DNA from: a virus
IMG/VR virus record: IMGVR_UViG_3300048790_000108
Coordinates: 1-30,892 of that record
Reading direction: 5' to 3' (one strand)
Length of the DNA stretch: 30,892 nucleotides
Under the pieces are notes generated by a model. That model worked only from the letters and a program-made list of their open reading frames with translations. It did not search any database and had not been told where the DNA came from. Position numbers and translations under genes: made by a program. Below are positions 19,873 to 26,492 of this stretch, piece by piece. The number at the start of each line of letters is the position of its first letter. Position 1 is the stretch's first letter.

Positions 19873-19953
19873 GTGCATATCCACTTTCCACTTTTCCACA
19901 TCGTTTTCCACATCGCCAAAGTGTGGCTGCATTCACGCATCTGGATTTTCTAA
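19873..19953 (+). CDS. Possible 26-residue peptide overlapping DnaA-like boxes
   Basis: GTG at 19873 follows AAAGGAAGCC and the frame reads MHIHFPLFHIVFHIAKVWLH to TAA at 19953. The repeat HFPLFHIVFHI arises from the tandem 12-base repeat that also creates two DnaA-box-like words. It may be a translated peptide or only a by-product of the repeats. Low confidence as a gene. Confidence 0.3.
   Translation: MHIHFPLFHIVFHIAKVWLHSRIWIF
19892..19912 (+). promoter_or_regulatory. Two DnaA-box-like sequences in tandem
   Basis: TTTTCCACA occurs at 19892-19900 and again at 19904-19912, exactly 12 bases apart, each matching the relaxed DnaA box TTWTNCACA. A weaker ATATCCACT lies just upstream. Such doublets near a phage origin or promoter could bind host DnaA. 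Chance is possible, and a peptide may be encoded over them. Confidence 0.4.
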
Positions 19954-19988
19954 CCGCTGGCCTGCCAGCCTGAAAGGATCAACCCTCG

Positions 19989-20222
19989 ATGACCCCTGAT
20001 CAAAAAGTCTACGCAGCCCACAACCCGGACCAAACCCAACCCGCTCTGCCTCGGGTTCCGCCCGATCCTTTCTTCGCTCCAGTCGAAGACCTGGACCCCT
20101 GGGAGCCGGTCACCCCAACCGCGGACATCATCTTCCTGATCGTGGCTGTGGCGATCGTTGCCGCTGAGGTCGGCGCCATCTGGTTTATCTACCGCCTCCT
20201 GCACGCGAAAGGCTTACTGTGA
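19989..20222 (+). CDS. Small membrane protein, 77 aa
   Basis: MTPDQKVYAAHNPDQTQPAL begins at 19989 after a GAAAGGATC site. The N-terminal half is proline-rich and acidic; residues 45-70 are a single transmembrane helix (DIIFLIVAVAIVAAEVGAIW) followed by a basic tail. Similar in layout to small phage membrane proteins (holin-like, exclusion or anchoring), but no family can be named. Overlaps the next gene by four bases. Confidence 0.65.
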   Translation: MTPDQKVYAAHNPDQTQPALPRVPPDPFFAPVEDLDPWEPVTPTADIIFLIVAVAIVAAEVGAIWFIYRLLHAKGLL

Positions 20223-20578
20223 AAATCAAACTCTCTACAATTCTCCGGGGAGAAGCCTACGGCTTCCTGGCCGGCTTCCTGCCCCGGCGGTACGCCAAGG
20301 TGGAAGCGATAGCGACATCGGCCAAGTGGTACCTGATCCAGCAATTCGCTGAGGTCGCAATCGTGCGGGAAGGCGGCAAACTTCTTCCCCACCAGGCGGA
20401 AGCGATCGAACTGCTGGCTGCGGCTGAGGAGCGGGCTCAGTATGGCGCCGCAGTGCAGAGAGCGGATGTGGGACCGGGACCGCTGACTGGACTCCTGCTC
20501 GTACTCCAACGCAGATACCGGTCGATCGTTAACTCGCATGACAGCGAGTACGTGAAAGAGGAGTCGAAGACGTGGTAG
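20219..20578 (+). CDS. Hypothetical protein, 119 aa
   Basis: Starts with GTG at 20219 (MKIKLSTILRGEAYGFLAGF). Mostly helical, with an amphipathic N-terminal part and HQAEAIELLAAAEERAQYGA in the middle; the C-terminus is basic. No membrane helix is clear. Coupled to its neighbours. Unknown function. Confidence 0.6.
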   Translation: MKIKLSTILRGEAYGFLAGFLPRRYAKVEAIATSAKWYLIQQFAEVAIVREGGKLLPHQAEAIELLAAAEERAQYGAAVQRADVGPGPLTGLLLVLQRRYRSIVNSHDSEYVKEESKTW

Positions 20579-20829
20579 ATCATCCCGACTGGAAAGAAAT
20601 CGATGCTCGAACCCGTATGGCCGGGGAACTGGAACCTGTAGCTGCGGGGCCGGGACTGGGACCTGTGGCTACGGGATTGGGACCCGTAGGAGAGGCCGCG
20701 TACTCCCTGGCCAAGGCCGAGTCAGAACTGGAACTCAATCGCCGCAGGCTCCGGTTCTGGACCGATACAGGCTGGTGGTTGAAGAAGGTATTAATTGGTG
20801 CATTGGGGTTTTGGCTGATGAGGTGGTGA
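20572..20829 (+). CDS. Small protein with Gly/Pro repeat and C-terminal membrane helix, 85 aa
   Basis: GTG at 20572 (MVDHPDWKEIDARTRMAGEL). A short tandem repeat in the middle (GLGPVATGLGPVGE) comes from a repeated 18-base unit in the DNA. A charged helix (LAKAESELELNRRRLRFW) leads into a C-terminal hydrophobic helix (GWWLKKVLIGALGFWLMRW). Probably membrane-associated. Third membrane-type protein in this stretch. Function unknown. Confidence 0.6.
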   Translation: MVDHPDWKEIDARTRMAGELEPVAAGPGLGPVATGLGPVGEAAYSLAKAESELELNRRRLRFWTDTGWWLKKVLIGALGFWLMRW

Positions 20830-21577
20830 CAGAGTTGGTTTGATGGCCGCGGGGTCCGGGCTCCACGGCCAACGGGGGGAGGCGATTGGATTCTGGATGA
20901 GGTTAGAATAGAAAATTTCACATGGAATAAAATGACGTTGAAAATAAACGGTTTATCTACTAATCTATATATTCTATGAGAAAAGATCAATCACTACTAA
21001 GAATATATGATATTTTATCCTTTCACACTTTGCCGCTGAGTAACGGCTCGGTATGCTTTTCAGATTTTCCATGGGAGAACTCGTGACGGCGCCTCTCACC
21101 TGCCTTTTTGGGCGTATCTCTTAGAGAATCAACAACATGCACATAGTATTGTCACTTAGAATGACCTGGAATATCACCAAATGACTTGGAAAAATTCTAA
21201 GTGACTTGTCCTCGGTGTATGTTTTACACCCAACTTTTAACAACACGACTCTAGTGTGTGTTAAGTTAGCATTAGTACGCGGCACACCAACATGCATACT
21301 TAAAGTATTATGTTAAGCACGTTACACGCATATGTTATGCACCTGCGCAGCACCCACTACAAACTTGCGGCGCGTACTCGCGACACGCTCTCCGTACTAA
21401 TAGCGCGTGAGCATGAAGTGTATGCACCCGCAGTTACGCGGCTACACGCACACTTCATGTAGGCTGCCGCGAGTCTTTCCACACGTCAGTCGGAACTATA
21501 TTTGTTATATGAAATTAAATAAGAAAAAAGTCTTCAGCAACTCTTGAACTGTGGTATTTTGTCTATGGAGGAACTAC
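20830..21577. other. Repeat-rich non-coding region; candidate replication origin/control block
   Basis: 748 bases without a gene. The first part (20880-21030) is AT-rich, with ATATATTC (20967-20974) facing GAATATAT (21001-21008). Then come a 12-base inverted repeat GTCACTTAGAAT/ATTCTAAGTGAC (21151-21162 and 21194-21205), direct repeats AATGACYTGGAA 20 bases apart, ATTAGTACG/CGTACTAAT (21271-21279, 21393-21401), TATGTTANGCAC twice 22 bases apart (21309, 21331), and ATGAAGTGT/ACACTTCAT (21413-21421, 21450-21458). A CTTTCCACA at 21475-21483 is one base off a DnaA box. AT-rich DNA, dyads and repeats are typical of origins; a control or packaging site is the alternative. Confidence 0.55.
20844..20871 (+). 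terminator. Hairpin after the small membrane-protein genes
   Basis: TGGCCG (20844-20849) and CGGCCA (20866-20871) pair around a GC-rich loop just after the stop at 20829, where rightward transcription could end. No T-run follows, so it is only a weak intrinsic terminator candidate. Confidence 0.3.
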
Positions 21578-21865
21578 ATGACAGATGTATCTTACGACTA
21601 CGACATACCTGATGCTGGCCGCGACCGCAAAGGGTTCACTCAAACCCTCCGTGAGATGCGTAAAGGGGGTAGTGTTGAGGTACCTTTAGCGAAGAAGCCC
21701 AGTATCTACTCTGCGGCTAAAGCCGCCGGCGCGAAGGTCCGTATCCGCGCTACCGACCACAACACCGTGCGAGTGTGGCGCCTTGACGGTGAGGAGCCTC
21801 CCAAGCCGTTCAACGACGGACTGAACATCTTTGGTCAGCCGCTCAAGCCGGAGCCTCTTAGATGA
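21578..21865 (+). CDS. Hypothetical phage protein, 95 aa
   Basis: The ATG at 21578 follows GGAGG by 6 bases, so I reject the longer frame from 21551. Reads MTDVSYDYDIPDAGRDRKGF, then MRKGGSVEVPLAKKPSIYSA and VRIRATDHNTVRVWRLDGEE. The S-I-Y-S-A-A-K-A-A-G core looks like an HTH-like or Arc-type helix pair, and similar small proteins occur in phages; no named family. A TATTTT near 21557 may be its -10. Confidence 0.65.
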   Translation: MTDVSYDYDIPDAGRDRKGFTQTLREMRKGGSVEVPLAKKPSIYSAAKAAGAKVRIRATDHNTVRVWRLDGEEPPKPFNDGLNIFGQPLKPEPLR

Positions 21866-22248
21866 AGCGCCCGTTGGTGTTGCTCTTGTATTCAGAGGTC
21901 TGGGGCCTGGAGCCTCAACCACTCCCATACCCGCAGATTGCGCTTTTCAAAAATGGTAAAGTAAATCTGCCGGTAACGTTCGCCGGCATGACCGTGGGCC
22001 AGATGATCCCAATTCGCTTGGGTGTGAAAGAACACAGGGCCAGGGTGAGGGCGACCGCGCGCAAAGTAAATATCCGAATCAAAATAGAGGATTGGTCGAT
22101 GGACACGATTCTGGTCACATCTCTCGGCCCTCAGAGTAAACATAAGACAAAGACTACCGCGCTTTCGGCACTTTTGCCGCGGAAGCGGTGTTTCCGTCCG
22201 CTACCGAGCACCCAGCCCGGTAACCAGATCCCGGACATCTTCTCATGA
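21862..22248 (+). CDS. Hypothetical protein, 128 aa
   Basis: MKRPLVLLLYSEVWGLEPQP starts at 21862 (ATGA overlap). N-terminal alpha/beta region with KNGKVNLPVTFAGMTVGQMI, a basic middle (KEHRARVRATARKVNIRIKI) and a proline-rich C-terminus. Possibly nucleic-acid binding given the basic patch; unrecognised. Coupled to the RuvC-like gene. Confidence 0.55.
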   Translation: MKRPLVLLLYSEVWGLEPQPLPYPQIALFKNGKVNLPVTFAGMTVGQMIPIRLGVKEHRARVRATARKVNIRIKIEDWSMDTILVTSLGPQSKHKTKTTALSALLPRKRCFRPLPSTQPGNQIPDIFS

Positions 22249-22745
22249 CCCGGCCGTCTCATGTTCTCGCGATCGATCCTGGCATGAAAGGGGCTCTTGC
22301 GGTCCTTTGCCTCTCTGACAAGTCTCTCCAGGTCTACGACACGCCCACGAAGGATGGCGGCGTCGACGGTGTCAAACTTGCTTTCCTTCTCAATCAGATC
22401 GATTTCCAGGCCGGTCGTAGCCTTCAGGCCGTGATCGAGCAAGTGGGCTCACTCCCGCGGCAGCAAGGGGCATTTGCTTTTGGGCTCTCAACCGGCAAGA
22501 TCCACGGAGTTCTTGATGCGCTCGGCGTTCCTTACTCCCTGGCGCCGCCGAGCCAATGGAAACCAGCCATGGGTCTGCGGAAGCTCCCAAATGAAACCAC
22601 GGCTCAGAACAAAACACGAGCCCGCGAACTGGCGACCCACCTCTGGTCCGAGCGAGCCAAAGACTTCGCCCGTGTAAAAGACGACGGAAGAGCCGAGGCA
22701 TGTTTACTCTCCCGTTGGTTCGCAACGAAGAATGGGTGGTTATGA
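22245..22745 (+). CDS. RuvC-like Holliday junction resolvase
   Basis: Cuts four-way DNA junctions or branched intermediates in phage recombination and packaging. RNase H-like fold residues: D11 in LAIDPGMKGAL, E65 in AVIEQVGSLPRQ, and an acidic cluster DDGRAEACLL (D146/D147, E151), with K106 in PSQWKPAMG, the usual RuvC pattern. The length of 166 aa is typical. ATGA overlaps join it to both neighbours, inside the replication/recombination block. Confidence 0.9.
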   Translation: MTRPSHVLAIDPGMKGALAVLCLSDKSLQVYDTPTKDGGVDGVKLAFLLNQIDFQAGRSLQAVIEQVGSLPRQQGAFAFGLSTGKIHGVLDALGVPYSLAPPSQWKPAMGLRKLPNETTAQNKTRARELATHLWSERAKDFARVKDDGRAEACLLSRWFATKNGWL

Positions 22746-22978
22746 AACCTCGCCGTTTTGTCCAGCTACCTAATGTCGAGTTGGTCATCAGATTGACCCC
22801 TGCGCAGGTCCGGGATCACTTGCTTGCGATCGCTGAGGCGGCCCTCTACAACTCCACCAACAGTGAAGATTTAGGCTTTCCTCAGCAACGCGATCAGGAA
22901 GCAATCGCGCGGATTTGCAAACACGCGGCGCAGGACATCGAAGCTGCTGGTCGTGAGAATTGGAAAGGACAAGACTGA
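22742..22978 (+). CDS. Hypothetical protein, 78 aa
   Basis: MKPRRFVQLPNVELVIRLTP starts at 22742, overlapping the RuvC-like stop; the earlier in-frame start at 22700 is inside that gene. N-terminal strand followed by helices (AQVRDHLLAIAEAALYNSTN, AIARICKHAAQDIEAAGREN). Unknown family. Confidence 0.6.
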   Translation: MKPRRFVQLPNVELVIRLTPAQVRDHLLAIAEAALYNSTNSEDLGFPQQRDQEAIARICKHAAQDIEAAGRENWKGQD

Positions 22979-23154
22979 TGCCTAATCTCCACAAACTCGA
23001 CGCAGAGAAGGTTCGCATCGCCGGACTCAAGATGAGCAACTGGTTGTACAACATAGGTCAAAGTGACCGATTCACGTCCGTCGAAAAGAAGGCCATGCGC
23101 GAGATGGTCGACGAGTGGGATCGTGAGTCGAAGTTGCTGAGGAAGAAGGATTGA
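22978..23154 (+). CDS. Hypothetical helical protein, 58 aa
   Basis: MPNLHKLDAEKVRIAGLKMS begins at 22978 in a TGATG overlap. Almost entirely helical with charged ends (EKKAMREMVDEWDRESKLLR). Unrecognised; reminiscent of small phage adaptor or replication-accessory proteins only in its layout. Confidence 0.6.
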   Translation: MPNLHKLDAEKVRIAGLKMSNWLYNIGQSDRFTSVEKKAMREMVDEWDRESKLLRKKD

Positions 23155-23155
23155 T

Positions 23156-23389
23156 ATGGGTGACATGGCGGAGGACGCCCTGCAGCAGGGCTTGGACGCT
23201 TGGGTAGACGGTGACGCAGATTGGGACTATGCCGGCGAGAGCGGCTACGGCCCACGACCCAGAACCTGTCGGCGCTGCCACGCCCAAAATTTGTGGTGGA
23301 GCTTGTCGGGCGGCAAGTGGCGCTTGATTGACTCCGCCGGCAACCGGCACGTATGCCCAAACCCAAAAGCGAAGGACGTGTTCAAATGA
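23156..23389 (+). CDS. Small zinc-finger protein, 77 aa
   Basis: MGDMAEDALQQGLDAWVDGD, then CRRCHAQNLWWSLSGGKWRL and a later HVCP give a C-x2-C...H-x-C set, a pattern seen in small phage proteins with the GGKWRLxDxxGxxHxCP tail. Probably a zinc-stabilised fold. It begins one base after the previous stop and overlaps the next gene. Function unknown. Confidence 0.7.
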   Translation: MGDMAEDALQQGLDAWVDGDADWDYAGESGYGPRPRTCRRCHAQNLWWSLSGGKWRLIDSAGNRHVCPNPKAKDVFK

Positions 23390-23598
23390 CCGACAAAGAA
23401 GCAGTCCTCGCTCTCGAACCGCGCGCCTTGGCCACGCGGCTTGAAGACGACACCTGGATCGTGTGCAGATCTCCTGTCGGTGTGATCCTGGGCTGCGGGC
23501 TGAAGCAGGCGCGTGCCTGGCACGAAGCGCGCATGAGGCTGTTCGCGGAGAGCATTGGGAATATAATTTCTGAGATTCCAGCGGTAAACCGACCATGA
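23386..23598 (+). CDS. Hypothetical protein, 70 aa
   Basis: The ATG at 23386 overlaps the previous TGA, so it is preferred to 23353. Reads MTDKEAVLALEPRALATRLE. Alpha/beta layout with TWIVCRSPVGVILGCGLKQA and a C-terminal helix (QARAWHEARMRLFAESIGNI). Unknown; coupled to the next gene. Confidence 0.6.
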   Translation: MTDKEAVLALEPRALATRLEDDTWIVCRSPVGVILGCGLKQARAWHEARMRLFAESIGNIISEIPAVNRP

Positions 23599-23963
23599 TG
23601 AAGAAAGCCCCATCCAGTTACAACATGCCGAGAAACAGGCATAAGCAGGCGCCTATGTTTTGGCAGGGGGAGACCATCAAGGTTGACGCCGGCTTAGGGC
23701 CTCTGTTGACTGCTTTCAACAAGATCCCCGGCATCGCCACCGTAGCATCCTGCGTTGGAGACCCGGAAAACTTAGGCTACGTCGCTTTTGCTGGCGACAA
23801 CATCCGCACGGTGAAGTTGTGGCTGCGGAAGTTGAGAGAATCTGAAGATCGAGGCGCGCTTCAGGAAGTCTCTTACACGGCGCACACACGTTACGGCTGC
23901 GTCCGTTTCAAGTGCACCGAACTGGACGCTGTTTGCGGTCTTGTTTCAGGACTTATCTCGTGA
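23595..23963 (+). CDS. Hypothetical protein, 122 aa
   Basis: Starts MMKKAPSSYNMPRNRHKQAP at 23595 (ATGATG). Middle region has AGLGPLLTAFNKIPGIATVA and SCVGDPENLGYVAFAGDNIR, an alpha/beta fold with isolated cysteines. Similar small proteins often sit in front of helicase genes in phages, but no family is recognised. Coupled to the helicase gene by GTGA. Confidence 0.6.
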   Translation: MMKKAPSSYNMPRNRHKQAPMFWQGETIKVDAGLGPLLTAFNKIPGIATVASCVGDPENLGYVAFAGDNIRTVKLWLRKLRESEDRGALQEVSYTAHTRYGCVRFKCTELDAVCGLVSGLIS

Positions 23964-25321
23964 CATATCATGCGCCGTTGATTCCTGTTTTCCCTTATCA
24001 GGCTGAAGATGCAGCGTGGCTCGCCGCCCGCTCACAATCTCTTTTAGGACATCCCATGGGTGTTGGAAAAACGGGATCTGCGATCCGGACTTGCGACATT
24101 ACCGGCGCCACGAATATTTTGGTGGTGGCGCCCGCCTCAACCAGAGTTCAATGGGGCCGTGAGTTTGAGCGGTTCAGTCCGATGGACCGGCCGATGCAAG
24201 TCTGTATGCCGTCCGACGTGCCAAATACTTCCGGAGTTGTGATCCTTTTTTATGATCAAGCGGTCAAGTATCTTGAGCGGTTGATGTCGGTCCGCTGGAA
24301 TTGTTTGATCCTGGATGAGTGCCACATGCTGAAGGAGCGATACAAAGTTGGAAAAAAGACTACCGGCTACCGCACCAAAGCGATTTATGGATTTGGGCGT
24401 CGATTCCCTGGGCTCATCACGGTCTGCGATCGTGTAATCCGCATATCTGGAACGCCTGCTCCGAACCACGCCGGAGAACTATTCACACACCTCAAATCTG
24501 CCGGCATCATCGATACGCCTTATTGGGATTATCTCGCGAAATTCTGTAACGGCTTTGACAGTGAGCACGGATTCAGATTTACATCTCACAAAAACATTCC
24601 TGAGCTACAGGCACTTCTCAAACCATTCATGCGTAGAAAATCCAAGTTTGAACTTCAGCCTAACCTCAAAGAGCCCATGTTCGAGACCATCACGGTCCCA
24701 CGCTCCGATGCAGCCCTTCCCCCTGAACTCGCAGCCCTTATCCCTCAAATTACCCAGGCCGACGCCCAGCTTCAGGAGGCGCTCAGCGGCGACGATGGAG
24801 ACCAGTTGCAAACCCTGGAGTCCATGGCGAGTAGCCTGGCCACTCTACGCCGTTACACTCTGATGGCGAAACTTCCTGCGATCGCCGAGCAGATCGAAAC
24901 CGACCTCACAACTAACCAGATCCCCAAGCTCGTCGTCTTCGGAATTCACAAAATTGGTATCCGATGGCTCGCCGAAAAGCTCATCCAGTTCAACCCTCTC
25001 ACTATCACAGGCGATACTCTAGCCCACATGCGCCAACCTAACATTGACAGGTTTCAAACCGACCCCACATGCAGACTCATCCTGGGTAACATTGCGGCTA
25101 TGGGCACCGGCGTCGATGGCCTGCAGAACGTTTGCGACGAAGCAATTTTTATTGAGCAGGATTGGGTTCCGTCGAGTAATGCTCAAGCGATCATGAGACT
25201 ATGCCGCATAGGTCAAAAGAACCCTGTACGAGCGAGAATTTTCAGCCTCTATGGCTCAGTCGACGAGCATGTCCAGGACACTCTAACAAAGAAGATGAAG
25301 GAGTTGGCTAAGATACTTTAG
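23960..25321 (+). CDS. SNF2-family DNA helicase/ATPase
   Basis: An ATP-driven DNA translocase or helicase of superfamily 2, acting in replication or recombination. GTG at 23960 overlaps the previous stop (GTGA); the longer frame from 23912 lies inside that gene. Counting from this start: Walker A GVGKT near 34-38, DECH box near 119-122, SGTP motif near 163-166, and a C-terminal RecA domain with GTGVDGLQN and QAIMRLCRIGQ near 408-418, the SNF2 motif VI. 453 aa, minimal for SNF2 proteins, as in phage versions. Sits between small accessory genes and the replication block. Confidence 0.95.
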   Translation: MTYHAPLIPVFPYQAEDAAWLAARSQSLLGHPMGVGKTGSAIRTCDITGATNILVVAPASTRVQWGREFERFSPMDRPMQVCMPSDVPNTSGVVILFYDQAVKYLERLMSVRWNCLILDECHMLKERYKVGKKTTGYRTKAIYGFGRRFPGLITVCDRVIRISGTPAPNHAGELFTHLKSAGIIDTPYWDYLAKFCNGFDSEHGFRFTSHKNIPELQALLKPFMRRKSKFELQPNLKEPMFETITVPRSDAALPPELAALIPQITQADAQLQEALSGDDGDQLQTLESMASSLATLRRYTLMAKLPAIAEQIETDLTTNQIPKLVVFGIHKIGIRWLAEKLIQFNPLTITGDTLAHMRQPNIDRFQTDPTCRLILGNIAAMGTGVDGLQNVCDEAIFIEQDWVPSSNAQAIMRLCRIGQKNPVRARIFSLYGSVDEHVQDTLTKKMKELAKIL

Positions 25322-25339
25322 CCTCTTAAAATTTTCTCC

Positions 25340-25368
25340 TTGACTTCTCAACCAACGTTATCTACAGT
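25340..25368 (+). promoter_or_regulatory. Rightward promoter candidate
   Basis: TTGACT (25340-25345), 17 bases, TACAGT (25363-25368): near-consensus sigma-70 spacing in the 89-base gap after the helicase gene. It would start transcription near 25,375, ahead of the gene at 25411 and the replication block. Confidence 0.6.
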
Positions 25369-25410
25369 GATGTGGAATCGTTCTAACAACACAACCCACG
25401 AAAGGCAAAA

Positions 25411-25953
25411 ATGAACATCCAATTCGACTCAAACATTTCCCAATCCGAGGCGCAAGGGATCATTCTACTCCTCCAGTCCCTGTTCCCCTCCCTGAACAAT
25501 TCCCAACCGGTCAATTCAGCCCAAACCCAACTCTCCGATCCGGCTCCGGCTCCGACTCCCGCCCCCGCCACGGAAGCTCTCCAACAGACAGAGACCCGAA
25601 CCGGCGGCCCCACCCTCGTTCAATCCGACCCAACCGCCGCAACTGAGCTCACAACCCGCAAGCGCCGGACCAAGGCGGAGATCGCAGCCGACGAAGCGCA
25701 GGCAAAAGCTCAAGCCGCTCTCGATGCCGGCACACCGATAGCGGAGGCTCCCGAAGCTCAACCCGCAACCGAGCCCACCATCACGCCCATCACCAAAGAG
25801 GAGCTGACCTCCCTGGCCAATGGCTTCATTCAACGACACTCGATGGAAGACGCCTTCGCAGCCATCAACGCCTTTGGGTGCAGCCGCATCAACGAAGCCA
25901 TGGCCCTCCCTCCCGAGAAGCTCGCCGCCCTCGCGGAGAAGCTCCGTGGGTAG
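25411..25953 (+). CDS. Hypothetical protein of the replication block, 180 aa
   Basis: MNIQFDSNISQSEAQGIILL starts at 25411, with an AAAGGC site. Residues 40-80 are proline/alanine/threonine-rich linker. KRRTKAEIAADEAQAKAQAA is a basic helix typical of phage accessory proteins. The C-terminal 50 residues (TSLANGFIQRHSMEDAFAAI, then MALPPEKLAALAEKLRG) form a helical domain. Probably an accessory replication or single-strand DNA-associated protein by neighbourhood; not assignable by motif. Confidence 0.65.
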   Translation: MNIQFDSNISQSEAQGIILLLQSLFPSLNNSQPVNSAQTQLSDPAPAPTPAPATEALQQTETRTGGPTLVQSDPTAATELTTRKRRTKAEIAADEAQAKAQAALDAGTPIAEAPEAQPATEPTITPITKEELTSLANGFIQRHSMEDAFAAINAFGCSRINEAMALPPEKLAALAEKLRG

Positions 25954-26161
25954 CGCGACGGATAGATGTTCTCGTTGCGGCGTCGGCGTGGATGACGACG
26001 GTGATGGCGACTGCGCAGTGTGCGCGTCAGCCACCAATAGTCTGATCAGGGCATTGCAGCACGAGCGCTACCTACGTGAGCGAGCCGAGCGGGGACTGCA
26101 CGATTTGATAGTCGCCACACAACTCGACGCCTGCCTCGGAAAGGAGCCCGTCGGTGCCTGA
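25946..26161 (+). CDS. Small zinc-ribbon protein, 71 aa
   Basis: GTG at 25946 overlaps the previous gene's end. CSRCGVGVDDDGDGDCAVCA gives two C-x2-C knuckles, then a long amphipathic helix (IRALQHERYLRERAERGLHD). Probably a zinc-stabilised helical protein. Unknown function. Confidence 0.6.
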   Translation: MGSATDRCSRCGVGVDDDGDGDCAVCASATNSLIRALQHERYLRERAERGLHDLIVATQLDACLGKEPVGA

Positions 26162-26492
26162 CAACGAACGCTCCAAACCCCATACAGCAGGGCCGTGGAC
26201 GGCGCGCTGGATATGCAACAACGATTGGAATGTAGACGGCCCAGAGCCCCCGAGCTACGGCAATGAGAATTTTATCGAAGCAGACGCCCGTCTGCTGGCG
26301 GCGGCGCCGGAACTCTTTGCGGCTCTGAAAGCAGTTCTAGGTTTCTTTGACAGCGGAGAATTTGTTCGAGATACGAGCCACGATTATGAGCAGGGGTGGC
26401 ACTTGAAAATGATTCCCGTAGTGAAATCACTTTCGGATGCGAACACCGCTATTGCCAAAGCAGAAGGAAAGTCGGTCCCAGATGCCCAATAA
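26154..26492 (+). CDS. Hypothetical phage protein, 112 aa
   Basis: Starts with GTG at 26154 (MPDNERSKPHTAGPWTARWI). The HTAGPW opening and the EADARLLAAAPELFAALKAV helix match a very common, uncharacterised class of small phage proteins. Function unknown. It overlaps the DUF2800 gene's start. Confidence 0.65.
   Translation: MPDNERSKPHTAGPWTARWICNNDWNVDGPEPPSYGNENFIEADARLLAAAPELFAALKAVLGFFDSGEFVRDTSHDYEQGWHLKMIPVVKSLSDANTAIAKAEGKSVPDAQ

Noticed and set aside
25516-26037. 173-codon minus-strand open frame
   Set aside because: Opposite the proline/alanine-rich gene at 25411; glycine-rich shadow of repetitive codons.
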